Origin: Clostridiaceae bacterium
Lineage (GTDB): Bacteria; Bacillota; Clostridia; Lachnospirales; Lachnospiraceae
Reading direction: 5' to 3'
Assembly (NCBI GenBank): GCA_910575795.1
Contig: CAJTGE010000003.1
Coordinates: 63,043-127,042, forward strand
Length of the DNA: 64,000 nucleotides
A program made the position numbers and the translations under genes. A model generated the notes under the pieces. It was not told the origin of the DNA. It did no database searches and was given only the letters and a program-made list of their open reading frames with translations. Positions 8,413 through 16,260 of this stretch are shown in pieces. Within the stretch, counting starts at the first letter, position 1; each line of letters begins with the position of its first letter.

Positions 8413-8585
8413 TTACATCCCTCTTTTTCCAAATATAAACCGGCTATCACACCGACAACAACCGATACAATAGCGGCATAAAGCAAAAACGCCAGCCCTC
8501 CGCAATTAAGCAGAATAACCAGCGAAAATACCAAAGCCGCTATGAAAATCCAGCATGACAACACAATCAGCAGGCATGTTTTCAT
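8409..8585 (-). CDS. Small two-helix membrane protein
   Basis: 58 residues, almost entirely two hydrophobic helices (CLLIVLSCWIFIAALVFSLV and LLYAAIVSVVVGVIAGLY) with a short charged end (LEKEGCK). It is coupled to both neighbours by overlapping start and stop codons, next to a holin, and may assist lysis. Function unproven. Confidence 0.6.
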   Translation of the reverse strand: MKTCLLIVLSCWIFIAALVFSLVILLNCGGLAFLLYAAIVSVVVGVIAGLYLEKEGCK

Positions 8586-8794
8586 TACTTGCCCTCCGTC
8601 TTGTTATACTGAGCCGAACTGATTCCCAGAAGAACCCCCAGGAAAGTATCAACGGCCGTGATTGTCCCGACTACCTGCTCGCCGTAGGGCAGCCCCCAGA
8701 TTCCAGCCAGCGCGAAATATAACGTACCTGCTGCCGGAAGCAGATACTGTGCGATCCATTTCAAAGTGTCATAGGTTTTGTTACTCATGCTCAT
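8585..8794 (-). CDS. Phage holin (phi LC3-like family)
   Basis: 69 residues. WIAQYLLPAAGTLYFALAGI and a second hydrophobic segment around VDTFLGVLLGIS fit the two-helix phi LC3 holin family, which makes membrane lesions so endolysin can reach the wall. No endolysin gene accompanies it in this module, which argues that the module is incomplete. Confidence 0.75.
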   Translation of the reverse strand: MSMSNKTYDTLKWIAQYLLPAAGTLYFALAGIWGLPYGEQVVGTITAVDTFLGVLLGISSAQYNKTEGK

Positions 8795-9116
8795 GATTTT
8801 GTTCCTCCTCGTATTGTGATTTGTGTATAGGTAATCTGTTTACCTCGTTCATGATTCTTTTGGCGGAGCCGTTACCGCCCATCTTTTCATACGGCTTATA
8901 GAGATACTCGTAAAGATTTTCATACTCATCGGAGGTGATGTAACCCCGTTCAATGTACTCCATTCCCAGATACATGATCCTGTCATGTCCCAATCCTATA
9001 AGCATCTCAGTTTTTACATCTTTTTTCTCAAGCCGCTTAGTTATGTAGGCCCACAGCCCAGAAGACGCAAGAACTGAGCTAAAAATAGTTAGTAATATTT
9101 GAAACCATTGTTCCAT
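8781..9116 (-). CDS. Phage membrane-anchored protein, holin-associated
   Basis: 111 residues with one N-terminal membrane helix (WFQILLTIFSSVLASSGLWA) and a charged helical tail. The ATG at 9116 follows AGGAGG, two bases from the end of the reverse transcriptase gene. Similar proteins sit beside holins in Firmicute phages. It overlaps the holin start. Confidence 0.6.
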   Translation of the reverse strand: MEQWFQILLTIFSSVLASSGLWAYITKRLEKKDVKTEMLIGLGHDRIMYLGMEYIERGYITSDEYENLYEYLYKPYEKMGGNGSAKRIMNEVNRLPIHKSQYEEEQNHEHE

Positions 9117-9117
9117 G

Positions 9118-10335
9118 TCATACCTCCTGTAAAATATTTTGTGACGACCTATCAAATATAACCAGCTTCTTGTTTACGACAGTAACCGTTTTGTCGAATA
9201 GGTCTTCATAAAGCCCGATAAGATTTCGCCTCTGCTGTTTGGATAATAATTTATAGAAACTGCCCATCCAACCACGAAACATATTCTCTACACCATCGTA
9301 AGAGATTTCCCCGTTCTGTACTTTGACTGCCAGTTTCTTTAACTTTCTCCTCATAGTAGTAACCCTTTCAGGATTTATGCGTTTGATTATTTTTCCATCC
9401 TTGGTAAGTGTATATCTTACTTGCAGGAATTTGTAAGTGCTGGAAATCCTAACGATTCTGGTTTTCTTCTCGTTGATATGGATACCAAGCTCCTTTGCTA
9501 TTTTTCGGATATTATCAAGCAAGTCCAAAAGTTCTTCCCTGCTTGGATTCATGATGTACCAGTCATCCATATACCTCCCGTAAAACTTCTGACTTCTCAC
9601 ATACTTAATGTAGTTGTCAATTCGGTAAGGATAATAAATGCCTATGACTTGCGATAACTGATCTCCGATATTCACGGATTTACACATCCACTTCTCGCCA
9701 GTCAACTGTTCTTTCGGAATACTCCTATAATCCAGCTTATTGAATGTGTCATCCATACATCTGGCATACTCATCGTCAGTCATGTAAGATACATCAATCT
9801 TAAATCCGTCAAATATAAGTGTTAAAAGCCAGTCGATAAACTCGTCGTCATCGAACAGCTTCAACAATTCCCGCTTTGCAATCTCGTGAATAATATTGTC
9901 GTAGAATTTTGTGAAGTCGCCGAATAGAATCCATCCCTCATTCCCATACAGTCTATAGTATTTCCTAAGATGCACCACAAAGCGGTCTCTCTGATGTGAA
10001 ATCCCGCGTCCTTTGATAGAAGCACCGTTATCATAAATGATATGTTTCTTGACTTCTGGTAACAGGATGTCGTCGCATAATACATGGCGGACGATTCGAT
10101 CCTTAATTCGGATACTTGTGATAGGTCTTATACGGCCCCGTTCAGACAGCGTAAACTCCTCTGTTGGTCCATTTTGAAGAGTTCTGTCAAGAATTTCTTC
10201 TTGTATGGAAAAGATGTAGCGTAAGAAATTCATCATGAACTTCTGCGTTGTTTCTTTCCACTTGCTGCCTTTCACGGAAGCCTTATAAGCCTTGTACAAA
10301 TTGTTGGCGTCAGACAAAATCTCTTCATACGTCAT
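9118..10335 (-). CDS. DGR1 reverse transcriptase
   Basis: Reverse transcriptase of a diversity-generating retroelement, 405 residues. It copies the template RNA into cDNA with errors at adenines and this cDNA replaces the variable region of the target gene. Visible motifs are the catalytic YMDD in RYMDDWYIM (about residue 255) and IGDQLSQ (about 225), where the SQ replaces the QG of other reverse transcriptases and marks the DGR group. A basic thumb and tail region of about 130 residues follows. Order on this strand is target, small gene, xkdX-like, avd, template, RT, the standard DGR arrangement. It is complete, unlike the RT of DGR2. Confidence 0.93.
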   Translation of the reverse strand: MTYEEILSDANNLYKAYKASVKGSKWKETTQKFMMNFLRYIFSIQEEILDRTLQNGPTEEFTLSERGRIRPITSIRIKDRIVRHVLCDDILLPEVKKHIIYDNGASIKGRGISHQRDRFVVHLRKYYRLYGNEGWILFGDFTKFYDNIIHEIAKRELLKLFDDDEFIDWLLTLIFDGFKIDVSYMTDDEYARCMDDTFNKLDYRSIPKEQLTGEKWMCKSVNIGDQLSQVIGIYYPYRIDNYIKYVRSQKFYGRYMDDWYIMNPSREELLDLLDNIRKIAKELGIHINEKKTRIVRISSTYKFLQVRYTLTKDGKIIKRINPERVTTMRRKLKKLAVKVQNGEISYDGVENMFRGWMGSFYKLLSKQQRRNLIGLYEDLFDKTVTVVNKKLVIFDRSSQNILQEV

Positions 10336-10450
10336 ACCTATTCACCGTGATAGCAATATTTACCGTAGTAAATTGCGTCCAGCTTTACCATTTATCCTTG
10401 ATGGAAAGGACAACATCTCCTTCTCGGTTGGTTAGACTGAGAATCCGGAC

Positions 10451-10533
10451 GAACCCCGTTAGAGTTCGAGGCGTTGTTGTAGTTCGTATTGCCATTGTTG
10501 TTCACATTAGCGAAATTAGCCGAAGAAACGACG
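10451..10533 (-). repeat. DGR1 template repeat (TR1)
   Basis: 83 bp aligned without gaps to VR1 at 11602-11684. All 17 differences fall at template adenines (coding strand). Variable codons are mostly AAC or AAT in the template, giving Asn-rich virtual translation. It lies between avd and RT, as expected. The base just outside, at 10450, also differs but not at adenine, marking the repeat edge. Confidence 0.95.
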
Positions 10534-10539
10534 CGTTTA

Positions 10540-11031
10540 TTAGATGTTGCCCTGCAAATACGATTTGATTCTGTTGTCGCGCTGACGCCATTTCTTTATC
10601 AATCCGATTTCTCGGTCGATAGCTTTGACATATCTGCCGTAAGTATTAACATCCACATTGAAAATCTCTACAATCCGCTGCAACTCTTTGATGATCTGCT
10701 CGCAGTTTACAATAGCGTTGTTCTGGTAGCTTCTCCTCTGCTCATACTCCAGCATAGAAGTGGGATAAGTGGAATTAGCCGCTCTGATATTATTGGTGAG
10801 TTGCGACGCCAGCAGGTCGATACGGTTCTTGAAGTTGGTCATAAGATACCTGTACTTCGCAAAATTTTCCGTTTCATCATCCCCGTAGGCATAACGAACT
10901 CTGACAAAGTGGTCTAAATCCTTTACCCCGAAATTTCTCTGCATAAAGTCTATAAGCATATCATGGAGTTCAATCGAATATGTAATGGCTTCAAATTTGG
11001 ACTCTTTACGGTCGCTCACTAAGACACTCAT
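10540..11031 (-). CDS. avd: DGR1 accessory protein (Avd-like four-helix bundle)
   Basis: 163 residues, all helical and basic at the C-terminus (DREIGLIKKWRQRDNRIKSY). Avd proteins form a pentameric barrel that binds the RT and the template RNA and are needed for mutagenic cDNA synthesis. Position immediately upstream of the template repeat and RT supports this. The start overlaps the stop of the XkdX-like gene (ATGA). Confidence 0.8.
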   Translation of the reverse strand: MSVLVSDRKESKFEAITYSIELHDMLIDFMQRNFGVKDLDHFVRVRYAYGDDETENFAKYRYLMTNFKNRIDLLASQLTNNIRAANSTYPTSMLEYEQRRSYQNNAIVNCEQIIKELQRIVEIFNVDVNTYGRYVKAIDREIGLIKKWRQRDNRIKSYLQGNI

Positions 11032-11171
11032 TTATAGTCTTTCCCTGTGATCTCGACAAATTCTTCTTCTGTGATCCAGCCTTTTACTACGGCGTTACGA
11101 ACGCGGTTCTCATCCCACAGCTTCCTGCCGTAGTAGTTCTTAACCTTGTCGTAATTCTTGCTATGTTCCAT
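11028..11171 (-). CDS. XkdX-like small phage protein
   Basis: 47 residues, ATG at 11171 after GAAAGGAGGATCACC. The ending WITEEEFVEITGKDY matches the conserved C-terminus of the XkdX family, which sits beside tail-fibre genes in Firmicute phages and defective prophages. Function in the virion is not known. It is translationally coupled to avd. Confidence 0.75.
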   Translation of the reverse strand: MEHSKNYDKVKNYYGRKLWDENRVRNAVVKGWITEEEFVEITGKDYK

Positions 11172-11186
11172 GGTGATCCTCCTTTC

Positions 11187-11495
11187 TTACAGGTCAACTT
11201 CACACATCATTGCGAGGTACTCAATGTCGGATTTGATTTTCGCCTGCTCCAGTTCCTTGAGAGTAATATCTCTAAGAACAAACCAGGACTTCCCGTCTAC
11301 CTCCGTCACCTGCACCAGATCCATATTCTCATGTACCTCATCATGCTCACCATCGTTGATTATAACGGGGGAGCAATTCGACTGGAAAATTCCGGGGTCG
11401 ATGGTCCCTTCAGAAATGAAATTATTACCGTTCATGGTAAGATTACCGATTTCTGTTCCATCAGCGAGGGTTATCTTATAGATTCTCTCATCCAT
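11187..11495 (-). CDS. Phage tail-region hypothetical protein
   Basis: 102 residues, acidic, predicted beta-rich N-terminus (IYKITLADGTEIGNLTMNG) and helical C-terminus. It lies between the DGR1 target gene and the XkdX-like gene, where fibre-related small proteins are common. I do not recognise a family with certainty. Confidence 0.55.
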   Translation of the reverse strand: MDERIYKITLADGTEIGNLTMNGNNFISEGTIDPGIFQSNCSPVIINDGEHDEVHENMDLVQVTEVDGKSWFVLRDITLKELEQAKIKSDIEYLAMMCEVDL

Positions 11496-11555
11496 TTTGA
11501 TTCTTCCTTTCTTTTAACATAATTTTCAGTCACCTACATACGGTTTCCACAAAAA

Positions 11556-11570
11556 GGGGCACAAGGCCCC
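11556..11570 (-). terminator. Short hairpin 3' of VR1
   Basis: GGGGC-N5-GCCCC followed on this strand by five T residues, directly after the variable gene. It could be a partial terminator or the DGR target hairpin. It lacks the 4-nt G-R-N-A loop seen at DGR2. Confidence 0.5.
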
Positions 11571-11575
11571 CGGAT

Positions 11576-12556
11576 TTAGCCAACCAACCCGAAGACCGGA
11601 AGAACCCCGCCAGAGTACGAGGCGCCGGTGCAGTCCGCAGTGCCACCGTTGCCCACACGAGCGAAATAAGCCGAAGAAACGACGTCTCTCAGCCAATACC
11701 AATATCTTCCAGGATTGATGAACCTCGGATACATCTTCATGAGCGCCAACTGTGTCTTGTCGATGGTATAACGGTTCGGAACGAAAGAACCGTCACCAGC
11801 CGGCGTAAACACCAAACTTCCGTACATCATGATCTCGTTCGGCAGCTCCACCGTAGAGTCATACCATGCTCCTGCCGACGGATATCCATTTGACACCGCA
11901 TTTGTCAGATACTCTCTATGATTGAGAATATTCGCAGAGCCGAACGCCGAATTCACCAGCGTCTTGGCATTGGCGAGATTTGCTGTATACATCTGGGAGC
12001 CAACATAGCCGCCAGTCGTGATGTTGGTTTCATTCATCTTGGCAGAGTAAAGAGACTGATCCGGCATAATTACCAGATGAGGAGTTGTGCAGGAAGTATC
12101 GCCGGAATTCAGCCAGTAGTTGATATCGACAATTCTCCAGGTACGGTCGCCGATACTCCAGTAGTCCCCGATAAAGAATCCTTTGAACGTTCCGGCTTTG
12201 ATCTGGGCTTTCTGCGCAGCCGTAAAAGCTGTCCCAAGATTCTTGCCGCGGAAAATATTTCTGCGCTGCTCCACAGAAATAACCTCGTCCAAAATCCCCC
12301 AAAAAGCATCGTTGACCGTGATGCCCTTGTTGCCATCCGCAGCGCCAAGAAGAATCCTGTCACTCGCAGAAACAGCGCTAACCTGCGTAAGCTGAGAAAC
12401 ATTCATCTTAGCAAGATAATCCTGCGAAGAACTTATCGCCACAAGCGCCCCAAGCAAATCCCTTGCCAAAATTGTTTTTGTCCCGCCGTCACCATCCACA
12501 AGCAGGACGTTGTTGTCGAGAAGTTGTGTCACTTTTTCATAATCTGTAATCTTCAT
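11576..12556 (-). CDS. DGR1 variable protein (C-type-lectin-like tail protein)
   Basis: Target of DGR1, 326 residues. The C-terminus (about 120 residues) has the WYWLRDVVSSAYFARVG pattern of DGR variable proteins with a C-type lectin fold, where the diversified residues line the ligand surface. VR1 forms the extreme C-terminus. The N-terminal half starts like a tail-fibre connector (ITDYEKVTQLLDNNVLLVDG). It is probably a phage receptor-binding protein at the tail tip. It is the fourth gene of the operon that begins with the XRE gene or the 12913-14115 gene. Confidence 0.88.
   Translation of the reverse strand: MKITDYEKVTQLLDNNVLLVDGDGGTKTILARDLLGALVAISSSQDYLAKMNVSQLTQVSAVSASDRILLGAADGNKGITVNDAFWGILDEVISVEQRRNIFRGKNLGTAFTAAQKAQIKAGTFKGFFIGDYWSIGDRTWRIVDINYWLNSGDTSCTTPHLVIMPDQSLYSAKMNETNITTGGYVGSQMYTANLANAKTLVNSAFGSANILNHREYLTNAVSNGYPSAGAWYDSTVELPNEIMMYGSLVFTPAGDGSFVPNRYTIDKTQLALMKMYPRFINPGRYWYWLRDVVSSAYFARVGNGGTADCTGASYSGGVLPVFGLVG
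11602..11684 (-). repeat. DGR1 variable region (VR1)
   Basis: Matches TR1 at 66 of 83 positions, with all 17 substitutions at template adenines. Changes include Asn to Tyr, Arg, Gly, Thr and Asp codons and Tyr to Cys. It shows past mutagenic retrohoming. Confidence 0.95.
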
Positions 12557-12574
12557 ACTTCATCACCTTTCTTT

Positions 12575-12901
12575 TTAATTTGTAACAAATATAGCTTGAC
12601 TGAGGATTGGATTATTTCCGCTGTCAAGAATTTGTTCTGTTGAATATCCCTTACCGTTCAGGTCTCTTGATTTACTGTCCTTAACCGTTTCGCTATTAGA
12701 ATCTAACAGCAGATAAATACCCCTTCTGGCATTGTCTCTGAGGTATCCTGAAACCTGAAATTCCGGCGGTATGCCCTCCATAAATTTTGCCAACAGACCC
12801 GAGTATGTACGGCTTTCAATCGGATTCCCAAGGTTATCCATAACCGGCTCTTTTATCGAATCTGTAATTGCCTGTAAATATACAAAGGTATTGTCAAACA
12901 T
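12575..12901 (-). CDS. Phage fibre-associated protein
   Basis: 108 residues. The C-terminus (ILDSGNNPILSQAIFVTN) repeats a motif seen at the end of the next upstream protein (GDVIRGKTIFVTK), suggesting related fibre modules. It probably belongs to the receptor-binding apparatus. No enzymatic motif is visible. Confidence 0.55.
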   Translation of the reverse strand: MFDNTFVYLQAITDSIKEPVMDNLGNPIESRTYSGLLAKFMEGIPPEFQVSGYLRDNARRGIYLLLDSNSETVKDSKSRDLNGKGYSTEQILDSGNNPILSQAIFVTN

Positions 12902-12912
12902 AAGCGCCTCCT

Positions 12913-14115
12913 TTACTTTGTGACGAATATGGTTTTGCCTCTGATAACATCGCCTTTATCATCAAGGAGTTGCTCGGTACGGTCGGTATCGGGATTATCA
13001 ACATACAGCCATGTTCCGCCGTCAGTCAGAATCTGATAAACCGTAAATTCATTGGCAAGCCCGTCAAATGCCTGCTCAATAGCCGATAAACGCCTCTTTA
13101 CGTCTTCTAGTTCCTTTCCAACATCAGACTCTTTCTCAACAACGAACGTGACACGTTTCCCTTCAATCGGCTCGTTATTCCCATCAAAAATAGCCTTATC
13201 CGACGAATCGTTAAGGCTGTCATAGATCGAATGGGTATTTGTAAGCTCATTTTGAAATTCTTCAAACTTATCCATTCGCTCATTGAGAGCGACAAGTTTG
13301 TTAGCGAATGCGGAAATGTCTTCACCGTCAAGAAGTTCCTTAATAGAATCCCACCAATCTCGAAAATCTTTGTCGATTGAGTTCTTCCATGCGGAATATT
13401 CTTCCGTGTTTCCGTTCACATAATCGTAGAACCATGCCTGCCATAAATCTTTCCAGTTCGCATTTGCCGTCTGCATCTCCGTGGTCTGATTATTAAAAAA
13501 TTCCTCCCACTGATGCTCCCAGTTCAGATATGCTTCCTGAATCTCTGTCGTCTGTGCCTGGAACCACGTCCTCCACTGGTTTTTCCAGAAAGTGCTGTAC
13601 TCCGTAAAATCGTCGGTTACAAGCTTCTTCCAATAGGCTAACTCCCTGCTACTGTTGTTGACATAGTCATAGAACCACTTTTGCCACATGTCCTTCCAAT
13701 ACTCAGCCGTATCGGTAATTTCATTTGCGTGGGCGTTAAAAAATTCCTCCCACTGATGCTCCCAGTTCAGATATGCTTCCTGAATCTCTGTCGTCTGTGC
13801 CTGGAACCACGTCCTCCACTGGTTTTTCCAGAAAGTATTTGCAGCTTCCATGTCCGCCGTCTGAGCGCCGTAAAAAGCCTTCCACTGATCTCCCCACTGT
13901 GCTACAAGAGCGTCAATAGACATCTTTTCCAGTGGAGCAGTAACAAACGGACACCCGAACGTTTGAGTAAACGCGAACGGGCGACGTCCGTTTTTCCGTT
14001 CAAACTCCCGAACCCATTCCCGGCATTTTGCCATAAAATAATATTGACGGGCCGGTTCTTCTGTCGGTGGTTCTTGCGTCGTGTCGATCGCGTCAAGATC
14101 TATTTCATTATACAT
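12913..14115 (-). CDS. Repeat-containing phage tail-fibre protein
   Basis: 400 residues. A 60-residue N-terminus containing a conserved Cys-Pro (TFGCPFV) is followed by tandem Trp-rich helical repeats (FWKNQWRTWFQ and WEHQWEEFF units with an 81-residue period), then a C-terminal domain ending in GKTIFVTK. The repeats predict an elongated coiled stalk. A 101-bp stretch is perfectly duplicated within the gene. Upstream, only 26 bases separate it from the XRE gene, with no terminator seen. Confidence 0.65.
   Translation of the reverse strand: MYNEIDLDAIDTTQEPPTEEPARQYYFMAKCREWVREFERKNGRRPFAFTQTFGCPFVTAPLEKMSIDALVAQWGDQWKAFYGAQTADMEAANTFWKNQWRTWFQAQTTEIQEAYLNWEHQWEEFFNAHANEITDTAEYWKDMWQKWFYDYVNNSSRELAYWKKLVTDDFTEYSTFWKNQWRTWFQAQTTEIQEAYLNWEHQWEEFFNNQTTEMQTANANWKDLWQAWFYDYVNGNTEEYSAWKNSIDKDFRDWWDSIKELLDGEDISAFANKLVALNERMDKFEEFQNELTNTHSIYDSLNDSSDKAIFDGNNEPIEGKRVTFVVEKESDVGKELEDVKRRLSAIEQAFDGLANEFTVYQILTDGGTWLYVDNPDTDRTEQLLDDKGDVIRGKTIFVTK
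13493..13593. repeat. 101-bp direct repeat in fibre gene, copy 1
   Basis: Identical by eye to 13736-13836, 243 bp apart (81 codons). It encodes the Trp-rich repeat unit twice and could expand or contract by recombination. Confidence 0.85.
13736..13836. repeat. 101-bp direct repeat in fibre gene, copy 2
   Basis: Perfect copy of 13493-13593 in the same orientation and reading frame. Confidence 0.85.
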
Positions 14116-14141
14116 AAGACTTTCCCTCTTTTAAATTTTTA

Positions 14142-14360
14142 TTAGATTTCTTCGCCGGATTCTCTGTCAACGAATGAAATCTTTAATTCACAACCCAGGA
14201 AATCGGCGATCGCCGAAAGTTCGGACTCTCTGAAATCGTTCCGCTTTAATTTATTTGAAAAGTTCTGGCGCGTCTGCCCCGTCACTTCCGCGATTTCTCC
14301 CAGCGTTACATTTCTTCTATTTTTCAGGAACCGGATCTTCTCTGCCGTGTTAGCTTTCAT
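14142..14360 (-). CDS. XRE-family small regulator
   Basis: 72 residues, nearly all helix-turn-helix (VTLGEIAEVTGQTRQNFSNK, then a recognition helix), with a short acidic tail. It is divergent from the duplicated promoters at 14441 and 15448, and its own promoter shares the TACACTTT half-site, so it probably controls itself and both small-gene cassettes. Regulators of this size next to small phage genes can be anti-CRISPR-associated (Aca) repressors; that comparison is inference only. Confidence 0.75.
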   Translation of the reverse strand: MKANTAEKIRFLKNRRNVTLGEIAEVTGQTRQNFSNKLKRNDFRESELSAIADFLGCELKISFVDRESGEEI

Positions 14361-14392
14361 TTTTACACCTTCTTTCTTTCGGTTGTACTGCT

Positions 14393-14421
14393 ATTTTACA
14401 CAATACACTTTGAAATGTCAA
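14393..14421 (-). promoter_or_regulatory. Promoter of the XRE gene
   Basis: TTGACA (complement of 14416-14421), a 17-bp spacer and TAAAAT (14393-14398). An AAAGTGTA half-site lies in the spacer and matches the operator in the two rightward promoters, consistent with autoregulation. Confidence 0.65.
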
Positions 14422-14440
14422 TGGTAAATTATATTTGAAT

Positions 14441-14534
14441 TTTTTCACTTCATTTTTACATTTATACTTGACAAATTACACTTTCACGTGTATAATATAG
14501 ACATAAGGTAAGGAAAGGAAGGAAAATAAAAATG
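14441..14534 (+). promoter_or_regulatory. Duplicated promoter-leader, copy A
   Basis: TTGACA at 14468-14473, 17-bp spacer, TATAAT at 14491-14496: a full consensus promoter. The spacer holds the dyad TACAC-N6-GTGTA (14477-14492), a likely operator. The 94 bp up to and including the ATG differ from copy B at only two positions. Confidence 0.85.
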
Positions 14535-14990
14535 ACAGATAAAAACGGAATCGAAATCAAAACGGGCGACATTGTGGAAATCACCGGATCATATTTCAAA
14601 ACTGATAACGGATTCTATTTCGTAGAAAGATCGGAAGGGGATCCCGGCTGGCTCGGCTCTGATTATTGCCTTCACAAAATATCGAAGCGCGGCAAGATCA
14701 GCCAGGCGAAGAAAAATATTTGTTTCTGGCCGATAGCGGTTTTTATAAGCGACCGCGCGAAGACGGCGGAAGCTCGTAAATGGAACCAGGAACACGCCGA
14801 AATCGAAGTGAAAACCGGAATCAGCCGGGCGGAAGTCGCGGACTTCTTCAAGGAAATGGCCGACGAACTTACCGAAAGAATCCGCCGCGATTCCTGGAAT
14901 TTTGGGGAAGAAAGCGACATTGTAAAGAAACAAGTCAATATTCAGGGATATTATAAAAGCGTTTCTTCTGCTATCCTGGCGGAAGCATAA
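14532..14990 (+). CDS. Unknown small phage protein, cassette A gene 1
   Basis: 152 residues, soluble, with a beta-rich N-terminus (IKTGDIVEITGSYFK resembles a small barrel) and a helical C-terminus from about residue 95. No known family recognised. It starts directly behind a consensus promoter with an AGGAAAGGAAGG ribosome site, so high early expression is likely unless repressed. An anti-defence role is possible from context only. Confidence 0.6.
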   Translation: MTDKNGIEIKTGDIVEITGSYFKTDNGFYFVERSEGDPGWLGSDYCLHKISKRGKISQAKKNICFWPIAVFISDRAKTAEARKWNQEHAEIEVKTGISRAEVADFFKEMADELTERIRRDSWNFGEESDIVKKQVNIQGYYKSVSSAILAEA

Positions 14991-14997
14991 GACAAAA

Positions 14998-15030
14998 GGC
15001 CGGCGGCCTGGCGCCGCTGGCCGGAAAGGA
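14998..15030 (+). repeat. GC-rich intergenic hairpin, copy A
   Basis: 33-bp element that folds GGCCGGCGGC with GCCGCTGGCC around a 5-nt loop and ends in the next gene's ribosome site. One-base difference from the copy at 15968-16000. It may tune translation or stability of the downstream gene. Confidence 0.7.
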
Positions 15031-15038
15031 AAAAGAAA

Positions 15039-15383
15039 ATGGAATTGTGGCAAGAAGTAATTGTTAATAAATGGCGCCGGCTGGATAATGGCGAAGTAAT
15101 GGGATATGAAGTCGCAAGAAAAGCCCGTGAATTAGCAGATTTCTTTGAAAGTCTGAATTTTATGTATTATGACACATACGGAACGCGGAATTTTTCAAGC
15201 TATGTTGAAAGTGCGATCCGTGGGTATCAGGCGAACGAACAAGCGTATGACGATATGCACATTACAACAACCCATGATCTTCACGATGTGCAATGTAATA
15301 GTTATGCGTTTCACGATTTCGATTATTATATGTCTGAACGCTGGCGCGATTATTTTATGTATGCGTTAGAAAACGGGATATAA
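15039..15383 (+). CDS. Unknown small acidic phage protein, cassette A gene 2
   Basis: 114 residues, rich in Tyr, Asp and His (a Tyr/Asp cluster near residues 43-47 and DFDYY near 98), with no recognised domain. It follows the hairpin element with a GGAAAGGAAA ribosome site. Acidic, aromatic-rich composition is common in DNA-mimic and nuclease inhibitors, but this is weak evidence. Confidence 0.6.
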   Translation: MELWQEVIVNKWRRLDNGEVMGYEVARKARELADFFESLNFMYYDTYGTRNFSSYVESAIRGYQANEQAYDDMHITTTHDLHDVQCNSYAFHDFDYYMSERWRDYFMYALENGI

Positions 15384-15447
15384 ACCAGGGCGGCCCAGGC
15401 GGCCGCCGTTTCATTTTAAAATGAAATATGGAAACATTTCTTTTAAA

Positions 15448-15541
15448 TTTTTCACTTTATTTTTACATTTATACTTGACAAATTACACTTTCACGTGTAT
15501 AATATAGACATAAGGTAAAGAAAGGAAGGAAAATAAAAATG
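15448..15541 (+). promoter_or_regulatory. Duplicated promoter-leader, copy B
   Basis: 92 of 94 bases identical to copy A, with the same TTGACA, TATAAT and TACAC-N6-GTGTA operator, and the same leader to the ATG. Confidence 0.85.
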
Positions 15542-15958
15542 AGAAAATACAGTAAAGAACAAAAGGCATATATCGAAGCAAAGAAGGCGCTTGACATTCT
15601 GGAATCCCAGGAAAAGAAAATGGAAGCGGATTTCGTTAAATCCCTGGGAATCGTAAACGAAGACGGTTCCGTTCCTGTCGCAACATGGGCCATCGACGAC
15701 GACGAAGCCGCCGACAAAGCGATTGAAGATTTTGGAAAGCTGGTTGAGGAATCCGGGTTATGGGCGAAGCTGGTTGAAGCAAAAGAAACATTCCGCCAGG
15801 CGGAAGAAAATCTTGTACAGTATGCGCTTTCACTGATTCCATTTAAGAAAGAACGCGAAGCGCTGGCGCGTGTGTCGAACGTCTTAAAATACAGACAGAC
15901 AATTCTTGACACGGTTCTTCGCCTTGACGCTTCCACGGTAAGCATGATAACAAAATAA
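15539..15958 (+). CDS. Unknown small helical phage protein, cassette B gene 1
   Basis: 139 residues, predicted all-helical and coiled-coil-like (KEQKAYIEAKKALDILESQE, and a second helix pair after residue 90). It is unrelated in sequence to cassette A gene 1 although driven by the same promoter, so the regulatory DNA was duplicated and the coding part exchanged. No function can be assigned. Confidence 0.6.
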   Translation: MRKYSKEQKAYIEAKKALDILESQEKKMEADFVKSLGIVNEDGSVPVATWAIDDDEAADKAIEDFGKLVEESGLWAKLVEAKETFRQAEENLVQYALSLIPFKKEREALARVSNVLKYRQTILDTVLRLDASTVSMITK

Positions 15959-15967
15959 ATTTGCAAG

Positions 15968-16000
15968 GGCCGGCGGCCTGGTGCCGCTGGCCGGAAAGGA
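15968..16000 (+). repeat. GC-rich intergenic hairpin, copy B
   Basis: Matches 14998-15030 except one C to T change that keeps a wobble pair. It is also placed just before a small gene. Confidence 0.7.
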
Positions 16001-16008
16001 AGGAAAAC

Positions 16009-16233
16009 ATGATTTATAGGGCTTATTGGAAAATGAAGACTTCGCCGGAATATGTACCGGGGCATTTTGGATATGTGAAAGCGTGTTCAGAATCAGACGC
16101 GCGGCGGATAGTGCAAGAAAACCTTGATTCCACCTATGAAGTGATAGAAATAACCGAAGCGGCCGAACACATGATAACGCCGCAAAGTATCACTATAAAT
16201 TTCAGAAATACAAGTGAATACACCATATTTTAG
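16009..16233 (+). CDS. Unknown small phage protein, cassette B gene 2
   Basis: 74 residues starting at the ATG after GGAAAGGAAGGAAAAC; a TTG at 15961 is possible but lies inside the hairpin. Contains KACSESDARRIVQENL, a short helix pattern seen in small phage proteins that adopt an alpha-beta fold. No known family is assigned. Confidence 0.55.
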   Translation: MIYRAYWKMKTSPEYVPGHFGYVKACSESDARRIVQENLDSTYEVIEITEAAEHMITPQSITINFRNTSEYTIF

Positions 16234-16260
16234 GCGGCCGGCTGGCCGTCTTTTTGATTT

